In this document: positions 19,631 through 26,480 of the stretch, one piece after another | Layout of the letters: every line of letters starts with the position of its first letter | Position numbering within the stretch: the stretch's first letter is position 1 | Source of the DNA: Kitasatospora sp. NA04385 | Lineage (GTDB): Bacteria > Actinomycetota > Actinomycetes > Streptomycetales > Streptomycetaceae | Reading direction: 5' to 3' | Assembly: GCF_013364235.1 (NCBI RefSeq) | Contig: NZ_CP054919.1 | Coordinates: 1,089,489-1,153,488 of the forward strand | DNA length: 64,000 nt | Notes under the pieces: generated by a model | Seen by the model: only the letters and a program-made list of their open reading frames with translations | What the model was told of the DNA's origin: nothing | Database searches by the model: none | Made by a program: the position numbers and the translations under genes

Positions 19631-19821
19631 CCGGGTTCTCCTCGCGCTGCTAGGGGCGCGGACTCCGGGGCGGCTCGTGGGAGTTGACTGCGGACGCATG
19701 CCCGACGGGGCGGACCCGGGGCGCCTGGGCTTCCTCGCCGAGGCACGGGCTCGCTGCCGTCCTGCTTCGCGCACCCCGGCCACGGGGGCCGCGGTGCTGA
19801 CACGCTTCGTCCGCCGCGCAC
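19631..19821 (-). other. Leader between FMN aptamer and ribE (expression platform)
   Basis: A GC-rich, gene-free stretch of 191 nt between the aptamer and the ribE start. I see no clear U-tailed terminator hairpin. Control could act through the ribosome site GAGGAGA next to the GTG or through a Rho-dependent mechanism; the sequence does not decide. Confidence 0.45.
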
Positions 19822-19940
19822 GCCTCCCATCCGGACTTTAACCGTCGGTCCAGGAATTTCACCTGGTCAACCGGCCGCTGGCTGCGGACGGGTCGCGGAC
19901 TGTAACCGCCGGTTCGGATTTTCACCGACCCCGGAGTGCG
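19822..19940 (-). ncRNA. FMN riboswitch (RFN element)
   Basis: On the minus strand the RFN consensus blocks appear in order: GGGGTCGGTGAAAATCC, ACCGGCGGTTACAGTCCGCG, a variable arm, then AGGTGAAATTCCTGGACCG, ACGGTTAAAGTCCGGATGGG and AGG. This is the conserved six-helix FMN aptamer, which represses riboflavin genes when FMN is abundant. It controls ribE-ribM-ribBA-ribH and possibly read-through into hisE and hisG. Identification rests on the near-invariant blocks and on the operon behind it. Confidence 0.95.
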
Positions 19941-20314
19941 CTGAACGTCACTGCTACTGCACTCACATTCTTGCACGCGCGGGTGGTCCGGCCGCAAGGA
20001 CGTGCCCTGTGGCCTGGTTCACGTCGCGGCGCACGGCGGAAGGGAATAGTTCTCCGCACGGAGGGTTACCGGTCGAGGAGTTGAGCCGGCGCGGCGGTGT
20101 TCACGGACGTCCGCCGCGGGGCGGCGGGCAGCACCGCCGACCGGTTCCGGTGCGGGCTGGTGCATGCTGGGGGGACGGGGTTACCGCATAGGCGGAACTT
20201 TGGGGGGCCATAGCTCCGGCTTATGAGGGCATAAGCCGGAGCCCCGTACCGGATGCGCCCGCGGGCCGGGAGGCTGAGCGGCACGCGCCCCGAGCCGAAC
20301 AGGAGTACCTGCCC
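19941..20314. other. Divergent intergenic region between riboflavin leader and fprA
   Basis: About 370 bp without a convincing gene. It must hold the riboflavin operon promoter (minus) and the fprA promoter (plus). The one clear structure is the perfect 30-bp hairpin at 20213-20242. Short frames here have poor codon use for a streptomycete gene. Confidence 0.6.
20213..20242. promoter_or_regulatory. Perfect 12-bp inverted repeat upstream of fprA
   Basis: GCTCCGGCTTAT and its exact complement ATAAGCCGGAGC around the loop GAGGGC. It is AT-richer than the surroundings and lies 72 bp before the fprA start, with no gene behind it on the plus strand that would need a terminator. It could be a regulator operator or an mRNA hairpin in the fprA leader. 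Confidence 0.6.
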
Positions 20315-21706
20315 ATGCCCCGCCCCGTCCGGGTGGCCATCGTCGGTTCCGGCCCCGCCGGGATCTACGCCGCCGACGCGCTGCTGAAGTCCGAGCTGGC
20401 CGCCGCCCCCGGCGTCTCCATCGACCTGATCGAGCGCCTGCCCGCCCCCTTCGGCCTGATCCGCTACGGCGTCGCCCCCGACCACCCCCGGATCAAGGGC
20501 ATCATCACCGCCCTGCACCAGGTCCTCGACAAGCCCCAGGTCCGCCTGCTCGGCAACGTCGACTACCCCGGCGACCTCTCGCTCGACGAGCTGCACCGCT
20601 TCTACGACGCCCTGGTCTTCGCCACCGGCGCCGAGGCCGACCGCGACATGGACATCCCGGGCATCGAGCTGGACGGCTCGTACGGCGCCGCCGACTTCGT
20701 CTCCTGGTACGACGGCCACCCCGAGGTGCCGCGCGACTGGCCGCTGGAGGCCGAGCAGGTCGCCGTCCTCGGTGTCGGCAACGTCGCGCTCGACGTCGCC
20801 CGCGTCCTCGCCAAGACCGCGGACGAGCTGCTGCCCACCGAGATCCCGCCGAACGTGTACGCGGGCCTGGCCGCGAACCGGGCCGTCGAGGTGCACGTGT
20901 TCGGGCGGCGCGGCCCGGCGCAGGCCAAGTTCTCCCCGATGGAGCTGCGCGAGCTCGACCACTCCCCCACCATCGAGGTGATCGTCGACCCCGAGGACAT
21001 CGACTACGACGAGGCCTCGATCGCCACCCGGCGCGCCAACAAGCAGGCCGATATGGTCGCCTCGACGCTGGAGAACTGGGCCATCCGCGACGTCGGCGAC
21101 CGGCCGCACCGCATCCACCTGCACTTCTTCGAGAACCCGGTCGAGGTGCTCGGCGCGGACGGCAGGGTGGTCGCGCTGCGCACCGAGCGCACCGAGCTCG
21201 ACGGCACCGGCAACACGGTGGGCACCGGCACCTTCCGCGAGTGGCCGGTCCAGGCCGTCTACCGGGCGGTCGGCTACCGCTCCGACGAGCTCGCCAAGCT
21301 GCCCTTCGACGCCCTCAGCTCGACCGTCCCGCACGAGGCCGGCCGCGTCCAGGAGAACGGCGCCCACCTGCCCTCGGTGTACGTCACCGGCTGGGTCAAG
21401 CGCGGTCCGGTCGGCCTGATCGGCCACACCAAGGGCGACGCCAACGAGACCGTCGCCTGCCTGGTCGCCGACCACGGCGCGGGCCTGCTCCGCGCGGCGG
21501 CCGAGCCCGCCGAGGACGCGGTCGTCGACTTCCTGCGCGCGCGCGGCGTCGACTTCACCACCTGGGAGGGCTGGCACCACCTGGACGCCCACGAGAAGGC
21601 CCTCGGCGCGGCCGAGGGCCGCGAGCGGGTCAAGGTCGTCGAGCGGGTCGGGATGCTGGACGCCTCGCGCAGCGAGCGGTCCGCGGAGCGCAACAACCTG
21701 CGGTAG
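20315..21706 (+). CDS. fprA: Ferredoxin/adrenodoxin-NADP+ reductase, FprA type
   Basis: A 463-residue flavoprotein that passes electrons from NADPH to ferredoxins, feeding cytochromes P450 and similar enzymes. The FAD site is VAIVGSGPAGIYAADALL (8-25); FGLIRYGVAPDHPRIKGI is the family signature; the NADPH site is AVLGVGNVALDVAR (about 150-163). The C-terminal FAD-closing segment is GWVKRGPVGLIGHTKGDANE. Length and order match mycobacterial FprA and adrenodoxin reductase. The ATG at 20315 has AGGAG upstream. Single-gene unit ending at a hairpin; the symbol follows the mycobacterial family name. Confidence 0.93.
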   Translation: MPRPVRVAIVGSGPAGIYAADALLKSELAAAPGVSIDLIERLPAPFGLIRYGVAPDHPRIKGIITALHQVLDKPQVRLLGNVDYPGDLSLDELHRFYDALVFATGAEADRDMDIPGIELDGSYGAADFVSWYDGHPEVPRDWPLEAEQVAVLGVGNVALDVARVLAKTADELLPTEIPPNVYAGLAANRAVEVHVFGRRGPAQAKFSPMELRELDHSPTIEVIVDPEDIDYDEASIATRRANKQADMVASTLENWAIRDVGDRPHRIHLHFFENPVEVLGADGRVVALRTERTELDGTGNTVGTGTFREWPVQAVYRAVGYRSDELAKLPFDALSSTVPHEAGRVQENGAHLPSVYVTGWVKRGPVGLIGHTKGDANETVACLVADHGAGLLRAAAEPAEDAVVDFLRARGVDFTTWEGWHHLDAHEKALGAAEGRERVKVVERVGMLDASRSERSAERNNLR

Positions 21707-21722
21707 CGCGGGTGGACGCACA

Positions 21723-21769
21723 GCGGGATCGCGAGGCGGGCCATCACCTGCACCGTCTCGCGATCCTGC
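21723..21769. terminator. Bidirectional hairpin between fprA and ABC exporter
   Basis: GCGGGATCGCGAGGCGG pairs with CCGTCTCGCGATCCTGC over 17 positions with two wobble-type mismatches and a 13-nt loop, in the gap between convergent genes. The next bases toward 21810 belong to a dispersed intergenic element. Confidence 0.6.
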
Positions 21770-21815
21770 CGGCGCGCTCCTCCCGCCGCGTGCGGTTCCC
21801 CGCGCCCCTGATGGC
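21770..21815 (-). repeat. Possible dispersed streptomycete intergenic element, copy 1
   Basis: On the minus strand this reads CAGGGGCGCGGGGAACCGCA (21810-21791), a string I associate with a repeated intergenic element common in Streptomyces genomes. A related string, CCAGGGGCTCGGGGAACGGC, occurs at 53998-54017. The limits are uncertain and the link to known elements is from memory. Confidence 0.4.
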
Positions 21816-21835
21816 GCGTTTCCCGTTCGTCGGCC

Positions 21836-22486
21836 TCACATCGCGACGGTCGCTCCGGCGGCCTCCGCCACGACCGGGTCGTGGGTGGCGACCAGGGCCG
21901 CGCAGTGGCGCCGGTGCGCGGTGGTGGCGATGAGCTCGGTGAGGACGGCGGCCCGGGTGCGGTCGACCGCGGCGGTGGGTTCGTCGATCAGCAGGAGGTC
22001 GGGCTCCGGGAACAGCGCCCGGGCGAGGGCCACCCGCTGGCGTTCGCCGCCGGAGAGCCGGTCGGCGCGGTGGTGCAGGCGGTGGGCGAGGCCGACCTCG
22101 CCGAGGGCGGATTCCGCCGCGGCGCGCAGCCGCCGGGCGGGGCGGCCGGCCACCGAGGCGGCGGCCAGGAGCTGTTCGACGGCGGTGAGGCCGCCGAGCA
22201 GGTTGCCGCTCTGGAACAGGTAGCCGATCCGTTCGCGGCGGGTGCGGGCCCGTTCGGCGTCGGTGAGGGCGGCGAGGTCGGTGCCGCCGAGCAGCACCCG
22301 GCCCTCGTCGGGGCGCAGCAGGGCGCCCGCGACGGCGAGCAGGGTGGACTTGCCGGAGCCGGAGGGGCCGACCAGCGCGGTCAGGACGCCCGGTTCGCAG
22401 GTGGCGTCGACGGCGCGCAGGACGGGGGTGCGGGCGTCGCCGCGGCCGAGCGAGACGCTCACGCCGTACAGGGTCAGTGCGGTCAT
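21836..22486 (-). CDS. ABC transporter ATPase (MacB/LolD type)
   Basis: A 216-residue ATPase with Walker A GPSGSGKST, Q-loop IGYLFQSGNLL, signature RLSGGERQRVALARAL, Walker B LLLIDEPTAAVD and switch His in ATHDPV. Size and sequence are of the MacB/LolD group that works with FtsX-type permeases. The ATG at 22486 overlaps the stop of the permease gene by four bases (ATGA). With the permease it forms an exporter; the cargo is unknown. The divergent TetR gene and palindromic operator upstream suggest induction by an exported compound. Confidence 0.92.
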   Translation of the reverse strand: MTALTLYGVSVSLGRGDARTPVLRAVDATCEPGVLTALVGPSGSGKSTLLAVAGALLRPDEGRVLLGGTDLAALTDAERARTRRERIGYLFQSGNLLGGLTAVEQLLAAASVAGRPARRLRAAAESALGEVGLAHRLHHRADRLSGGERQRVALARALFPEPDLLLIDEPTAAVDRTRAAVLTELIATTAHRRHCAALVATHDPVVAEAAGATVAM

Positions 22487-23595
22487 CGTCCGGCTCCCAG
22501 CATGGTCATCGGGTCGGCCGCGGCGACCCGGCGGAGGGTGAGCGCGGCCCCGGCGAGGGCGGCGAGGGCGACGGTGCCCATGGTGGCGGCGAGGGCGAAC
22601 CCGGGGAGGCTGAACGGGACTTCGGTGCCGACCAGCAGGCCGACGGCGGAGGCGAGGGCGGCGCCGGCCAGGGTGCCGCCGAGGACGACGGCGGCGGCCT
22701 GGGCCAGGGTGTGGCCGAGCAGGCGGCGGCGGGAGGCGCCCATCGCCCGCAGCAGGGCGAGTTCGGGCTGGCGCTGGACGGTCCAGACGCCGAAGAACGC
22801 GCCGACCACCAGCGGGGCGATCAGGTACAGGAAGAACTGGATGGACGTCATGGTGACGCGTTCGCCGGTGTAGCCGGGGGCGGCCGCGTACGCCTGGTCG
22901 AGGGTGACCGTCCGGGTGCCGGACTCCCGGTCGGCATCGGCGAGCCGGGCTCCGTCGTCGGCCCGCAGGGCGATCGCGCCGTACTGCTGCGGGAGTTCGG
23001 CGGCGGGGGTGCGCGCGCCCGGGGTGGTGAAGCGGATGCGCCGCCAGGTGGCGGTGGTGACGTATCCGGCGGGGACGTGCCCGTAGGAGGCGCGGGCGGC
23101 GATGCCGGTGACCTCCAGGGTGATGCCGAGGCGGTCGACGGTGAGGGTGTCGCCGATCCGGACGCCCTCGTCGGCGAGCCTGCGGGAGATCACCAGCTGG
23201 TCGTCGCCGCCGAGGGGGCGGCCCTCCTCGGCGCCGGGGTCGAGGAAGGACCCGGGTTCGACGCCGAACGCGGCGAGGTCGACCTCGGTGTGCCGGTCGG
23301 TGGTGCCGCGGGTGATGGCGACGCCGAGCGGGGCGGCCCGGACGCCGGGCTGCTGCCGCCAGCGGTCGAGCGTCCCGGCGGGGACGAGGCTGCGGGCGAA
23401 CTGGTCGGACTCGGCGTCCGGGGAGAACGCCAGGTGGGTGGCGGGCAGGCGGCGCAAGGCGGAGACCGTGTCGTCGCCGAGGCCGGTGGTGAACCCGGAG
23501 ACGATCCCGACCAGGGCGGCGACCAGGAGGACGACGCAGCCCATGAGCAGGAAGCGGCCGCGGGCGGCCTTGAGTTCGAGCAGGGCGAGGTACAC
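22483..23595 (-). CDS. FtsX-like ABC transporter permease
   Basis: A 370-residue permease with one N-terminal membrane segment (FLLMGCVVLLVAALVGIVSG), a large extracytoplasmic MacB-type core domain (about 45-250), and three C-terminal segments of the FtsX domain (250-360), including LLRAMGASRRRLLGHTLAQA. The GTG at 23595 has an excellent ribosome site (GGAAGGAG); the open frame runs further upstream but would include the operator region. First gene of a two-gene exporter operon divergent from a TetR gene. Confidence 0.88.
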   Translation of the reverse strand: MYLALLELKAARGRFLLMGCVVLLVAALVGIVSGFTTGLGDDTVSALRRLPATHLAFSPDAESDQFARSLVPAGTLDRWRQQPGVRAAPLGVAITRGTTDRHTEVDLAAFGVEPGSFLDPGAEEGRPLGGDDQLVISRRLADEGVRIGDTLTVDRLGITLEVTGIAARASYGHVPAGYVTTATWRRIRFTTPGARTPAAELPQQYGAIALRADDGARLADADRESGTRTVTLDQAYAAAPGYTGERVTMTSIQFFLYLIAPLVVGAFFGVWTVQRQPELALLRAMGASRRRLLGHTLAQAAAVVLGGTLAGAALASAVGLLVGTEVPFSLPGFALAATMGTVALAALAGAALTLRRVAAADPMTMLGAGR

Positions 23596-23612
23596 CGCGC
23601 TCCTTCCAGGAT

Positions 23613-23629
23613 GGGGACGATGCGTCCCC
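23613..23629. promoter_or_regulatory. Palindromic operator, site 1 (TetR/ABC exporter)
   Basis: GGGGACG-ATG-CGTCCCC is a perfect palindrome with 7-bp arms, 18 bp before the permease start codon. Inferred binding site of the divergently encoded TetR protein. Confidence 0.6.
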
Positions 23630-23660
23630 AACATAGGGCATGGCGACACCGCGTCCCCAA
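23630..23660 (-). promoter_or_regulatory. Candidate promoter of the ABC exporter operon
   Basis: On the minus strand, TTGGGG (23660-23655) and TATGTT (23635-23630), 19 nt apart, form a possible promoter. The decamer GCGTCCCCAA occurs at 23622-23631 and 23651-23660, so one operator half lies at the -35 and one just past the -10. Confidence 0.4.
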
Positions 23661-23665
23661 ATCGG
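23651..23665. promoter_or_regulatory. Operator, site 2 (TetR/ABC exporter)
   Basis: GCGTCCCCAA, identical to one half of site 1, is followed by ATCGGGG, giving the weaker inverted repeat CCCC-N5-GGGG (23654-23667 region). It overlaps the candidate -35 of the exporter promoter. Confidence 0.4.
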
Positions 23666-23692
23666 GGGGCCCGGAGCGGCACCGGGGCCTCC

Positions 23693-23698
23693 TAGACT
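23693..23698 (+). promoter_or_regulatory. -10 box of leaderless tetR gene
   Basis: TAGACT ends six bases before the GTG at 23705 and no ribosome site lies between, the layout of a leaderless mRNA. Confidence 0.55.
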
Positions 23699-23704
23699 GG
23701 GCGG

Positions 23705-24292
23705 GTGCCGAAGATCAGTGCCGCCACCGTCGCCGACCACCGCGCCCAGCAGCACCGGGCGCTGGTCTCGGCCGCCCGCGAACTGCTGGAGTCCGAGGGC
23801 GACGCCGCCGCCGTGACCTTCGCCGCCGTCGCCCGGCGCACCGGCCTGGCCCGCAACAGCGTGTACAAGTACTTCCCGGACCGGTCGGCGCTGCTGGCCG
23901 CCGTGGTGCACGAGTCCACCCCGGTGTGGACGGAGCGGATCACCGGCGCGATGGCCGCCGCCGACGGCCCCGAGCAGCAGGTCGCCGCGTACGTGCGCGC
24001 CCAGTGCGAGCTGGTGCGCGACGGCGAGCACCGGATCGCCCGCGCGCTGGCCGGCGACCGGGACGCCGCGGCGCTGCGCGAGGCCGCCGGGGAGGCCCAC
24101 CGCCGGCTGCTGTCACCGCTGGTCGGCGCGCTGTCCGAACTCGGCGACCGGACGCCGCTGCGCACCGCGCAACTGCTCCAGGGCCTGGTGAACGCCGCCG
24201 TCACCGCCCTGGAGTCCGGCGCCCCCTACCGCCCGACCACCGAACGCGCCGCCGCCCTGGCGGTGGCCTCGCTGGCGGCGCTGGGCGAGTAG
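23705..24292 (+). CDS. TetR family regulator of the adjacent ABC exporter
   Basis: A 195-residue TetR-type repressor. The DNA-binding domain (residues 14-62) contains VTFAAVARRTGLARNSVYKYF, with the TetR recognition helix and the following FPDRSALLAAVV. The C-terminal part (70-195) is the variable ligand domain. The gene is divergent from the FtsX-type exporter, and the 109-bp gap contains two GTCCCC-type operator sites, so it most likely represses the exporter and perhaps itself. The ligand is unknown. Confidence 0.9.
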   Translation: MPKISAATVADHRAQQHRALVSAARELLESEGDAAAVTFAAVARRTGLARNSVYKYFPDRSALLAAVVHESTPVWTERITGAMAAADGPEQQVAAYVRAQCELVRDGEHRIARALAGDRDAAALREAAGEAHRRLLSPLVGALSELGDRTPLRTAQLLQGLVNAAVTALESGAPYRPTTERAAALAVASLAALGE

Positions 24293-24349
24293 GGCGCGTC
24301 CGGCCCGGGCTCGCGGCGGTGCGCCGCGGGTGGGGCGGGGGCGGCGGGG

Positions 24350-24970
24350 TCAGGCGTCCGCTCCGGTGCGCTGGCGGTCGTAGTGGCGGGCGACCCGGGC
24401 GCGGTTGCCGCAGGAGGTCTTGCACCACTCCTGGCGGCCGTGGGTCTTGATGAAGTAGCGCACGCAGCGCGGCGCCTGACAGGCCCTCAGCCGTTCGCGG
24501 TCGGGGCCGGTCAGGAACTCGACCACCGCGCGGGCCAGCGCGGCGAGCAGTCGGGCCCGGGGGTCGGCGGCCGAGGAGAGCGGGCGGGCCGGGGTCGGGC
24601 CGTCGTCGGCGGACCAGTCCAGCTGCGGGGCGACGGGGTCGAGCGCGGCGGCGGCGTTCAGCCGCGCCAGCGCCTCGTCGGCGGGCATCAGCCGGTGCGC
24701 GTCGGCGCGGCTGGCCGGGCCGGGGCTGACGGCGCGGGCGAACAGGGCGCGGGCGGCGCGGCGCAGCGCGACCACCTCGGCGTGCAACTCCGCGTCCGGG
24801 GCGGGGAGTTCGGCCGTCCCGGTGAAGCGCTCGCCGTGTTCGGCCAGCCAGGCGGCCGCGGCGCCGGGCTCCGCGAGGTCGTCGAGCACGCCGCCGTTGC
24901 CGTCGTGCCGGATGGTGCCCACCAAGTCCAGTGCGGGCCAGTGGTGTTGCGTGCCGTCGCCGTTCGCCAT
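24350..24970 (-). CDS. CGNR zinc finger / ABATE domain regulator
   Basis: A 206-residue protein with an N-terminal stress-response ABATE domain (residues 10-140; LDLVGTIRHDGNGGVLDDL) and a C-terminal CGNR zinc finger (160-200). The finger reads CQAPRCVRYFIK, then WCKTSCGNRARVARHYDR, with four Cys and the CGNR signature. Such proteins are putative transcription factors, frequent in streptomycetes. The ATG at 24970 has GAGGAG upstream. It is divergent from the phosphodiesterase/LysE pair, and the gap contains a CCCTAA direct repeat, so it may control those genes. Confidence 0.9.
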   Translation of the reverse strand: MANGDGTQHHWPALDLVGTIRHDGNGGVLDDLAEPGAAAAWLAEHGERFTGTAELPAPDAELHAEVVALRRAARALFARAVSPGPASRADAHRLMPADEALARLNAAAALDPVAPQLDWSADDGPTPARPLSSAADPRARLLAALARAVVEFLTGPDRERLRACQAPRCVRYFIKTHGRQEWCKTSCGNRARVARHYDRQRTGADA

Positions 24971-25031
24971 GCGGATGCTCCTCGTCTGCGCCGCCGGTGG
25001 ACATTCTCCCTTGCCGAGCGGATCACTCCTA

Positions 25032-25046
25032 CCCTAAAGTCCCTAA
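25032..25046. promoter_or_regulatory. CCCTAA direct repeat between divergent genes
   Basis: CCCTAA at 25032-25037 and 25041-25046, nine bases apart, in an unusually AT-rich gap between the CGNR regulator and the phosphodiesterase. Candidate binding site of the CGNR protein; pattern evidence only. Confidence 0.35.
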
Positions 25047-25093
25047 CGCCAAAGCGGAATTTAACCATTAGCAAGACGGCGAAGGAGCCTCCC

Positions 25094-25840
25094 GTGACCC
25101 TGCTGCTGGCCCAGATCAGCGACCTCCACCTCGACGGCACCGAGCGCGCCACCGAACGCGTCGAACGCACCGTGCGCCACCTGCGCGGGCTGCTCCGGCC
25201 GGTGGACGCCGTGCTGGTCACCGGCGACATCGCCGACCACGGCGCCGAGGACGAGTACCGGGAGGCGGCCGGACTGCTCGCCGAACTCCCCTACCCCGTG
25301 CTGCTCTGCCCGGGCAACCACGACGCCCGCCCCGCCTACCGCGCGGCCCTGCTCGGCGAGGAGCCGGACACCGCCCCGGTCAACCGGGCGCACCTGGTCG
25401 GCGGCACCGCGATCCTGATGATCGACTCGACCATTCCGGGCCGGGACGAGGGCCTGCTGGAGCCCGCCACGCTCGCCTGGATCGACCGCACGCTCACCGA
25501 ACTCCCGCCCGGCACGCCCGCGTTGCTCGCCTTCCACCAGCCGCCGGTGTTCCTGCACCACCCGATGCCCGACGCGTACACCCTCCAGCGGCCCGAGGAC
25601 CTCGCCGCGCTGCTCGACGCCCACCCCGAGGTGGTCGCCGTCCTCACCGGCCACGCCCACACCGCCGCCGCCTCGACCTTCGCCGGACGGCCGCTGATCG
25701 TCGGGCCCGCCGTCACCTGGACGCTGCAACTGCCCTGGGAGGCCGAGGACTTCGTCGGCCGCGACCAGCCGCCCGCGCTCGCCTACCACGTCCTGGGCGA
25801 CGACCGGCGGCTCACCACGCACTACCGCGTCGTGCTCTGA
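25094..25840 (+). CDS. Calcineurin-like phosphodiesterase
   Basis: A 248-residue metallophosphoesterase. All metal-binding motifs are in order: QISDLHLDG (7-15), VTGDIADHG (about 41-49), LCPGNHDARP (around 76), the His in AFHQPPV and TGHAHTAA near residue 184. This set is that of the 3',5'-cyclic-AMP phosphodiesterase CpdA/class III group, though streptomycete members act on various phosphodiesters. The GTG at 25094 follows GAAGGAG. The LysE exporter gene starts 24 bp after its stop, so they form an operon. Cytoplasmic. Confidence 0.9.
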   Translation: MTLLLAQISDLHLDGTERATERVERTVRHLRGLLRPVDAVLVTGDIADHGAEDEYREAAGLLAELPYPVLLCPGNHDARPAYRAALLGEEPDTAPVNRAHLVGGTAILMIDSTIPGRDEGLLEPATLAWIDRTLTELPPGTPALLAFHQPPVFLHHPMPDAYTLQRPEDLAALLDAHPEVVAVLTGHAHTAAASTFAGRPLIVGPAVTWTLQLPWEAEDFVGRDQPPALAYHVLGDDRRLTTHYRVVL

Positions 25841-25864
25841 CCACCCCCCCCGGAGGCACCCGCC

Positions 25865-26452
25865 ATGCCCACCGCCCGCACGGTCGCCGGGTTCCTGCTC
25901 GCCCTGCTCCCGCTGATCGCCACCCCCGGCGCGAGCCTGGCCCTGCTGGTCCGGCAGATCGGCGAGCACGGCCGCCGCCGCGCGGTTCCCGTCGTGCTCG
26001 GCACCGTCACCGGCCTGGCCGTCCACGCCGGCCTCGCCCTCGCCGGGCTGGCCGGCCTCACCGCGCACCACCCCGGCGCGCTCACCGCCGTCCGGATCGC
26101 CGGCGGGGCCTACCTGATCGGCCTCGCCGTCCTGACCTGGCGCTCTGCGGGCCGCGCCGCGGGCCGCCGCCCGCGCCACGACGGCCCCGCCTTCGTCCAG
26201 GCCCTGCTGGCCAACGTCCTCAACCCGAAGGCCGCCTCCATCTACCTCACGCTGCTCCCGCAGTTCCTCGACGCCGCCCGCCCGCTGCCCGCCCAGGTCC
26301 TCGTCCTCGCCGCCGCCCACGCCGCCCTCCTCGCCGCCTGGCTGCTCGGCTGGACCGCCCTGCTGGCCCGCACCGCCCCCCGCCCCCGCCCCTGGGCCAC
26401 CCGCGCCACCGCCGCCGTACTGCTCGCCCTGGGCCTGCGCGCCCTGGCCTGA
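25865..26452 (+). CDS. LysE family exporter
   Basis: A 195-residue membrane protein with about six segments, of the LysE/RhtB family that exports amino acids. The family start (LLPLIATPGASLALLVRQIG, with the conserved Pro-Gly) and the middle line ALLANVLNPKAASIYLTLLP are clear. The ATG at 25865 has CGGAGG upstream. It is coupled by short distance to the phosphodiesterase. The exported compound is unknown. It converges on the FtsW-like gene with a 28-bp gap. Confidence 0.9.
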   Translation: MPTARTVAGFLLALLPLIATPGASLALLVRQIGEHGRRRAVPVVLGTVTGLAVHAGLALAGLAGLTAHHPGALTAVRIAGGAYLIGLAVLTWRSAGRAAGRRPRHDGPAFVQALLANVLNPKAASIYLTLLPQFLDAARPLPAQVLVLAAAHAALLAAWLLGWTALLARTAPRPRPWATRATAAVLLALGLRALA

Positions 26453-26480
26453 GCCCGGCCCGGCTCCCCGCAGGCGGCCC

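Noticed and set aside
20009..20191. Small open frame of 60 codons ahead of fprA
   Set aside because: No ribosome site, poor codon pattern and no domain; it lies in the divergent promoter region.
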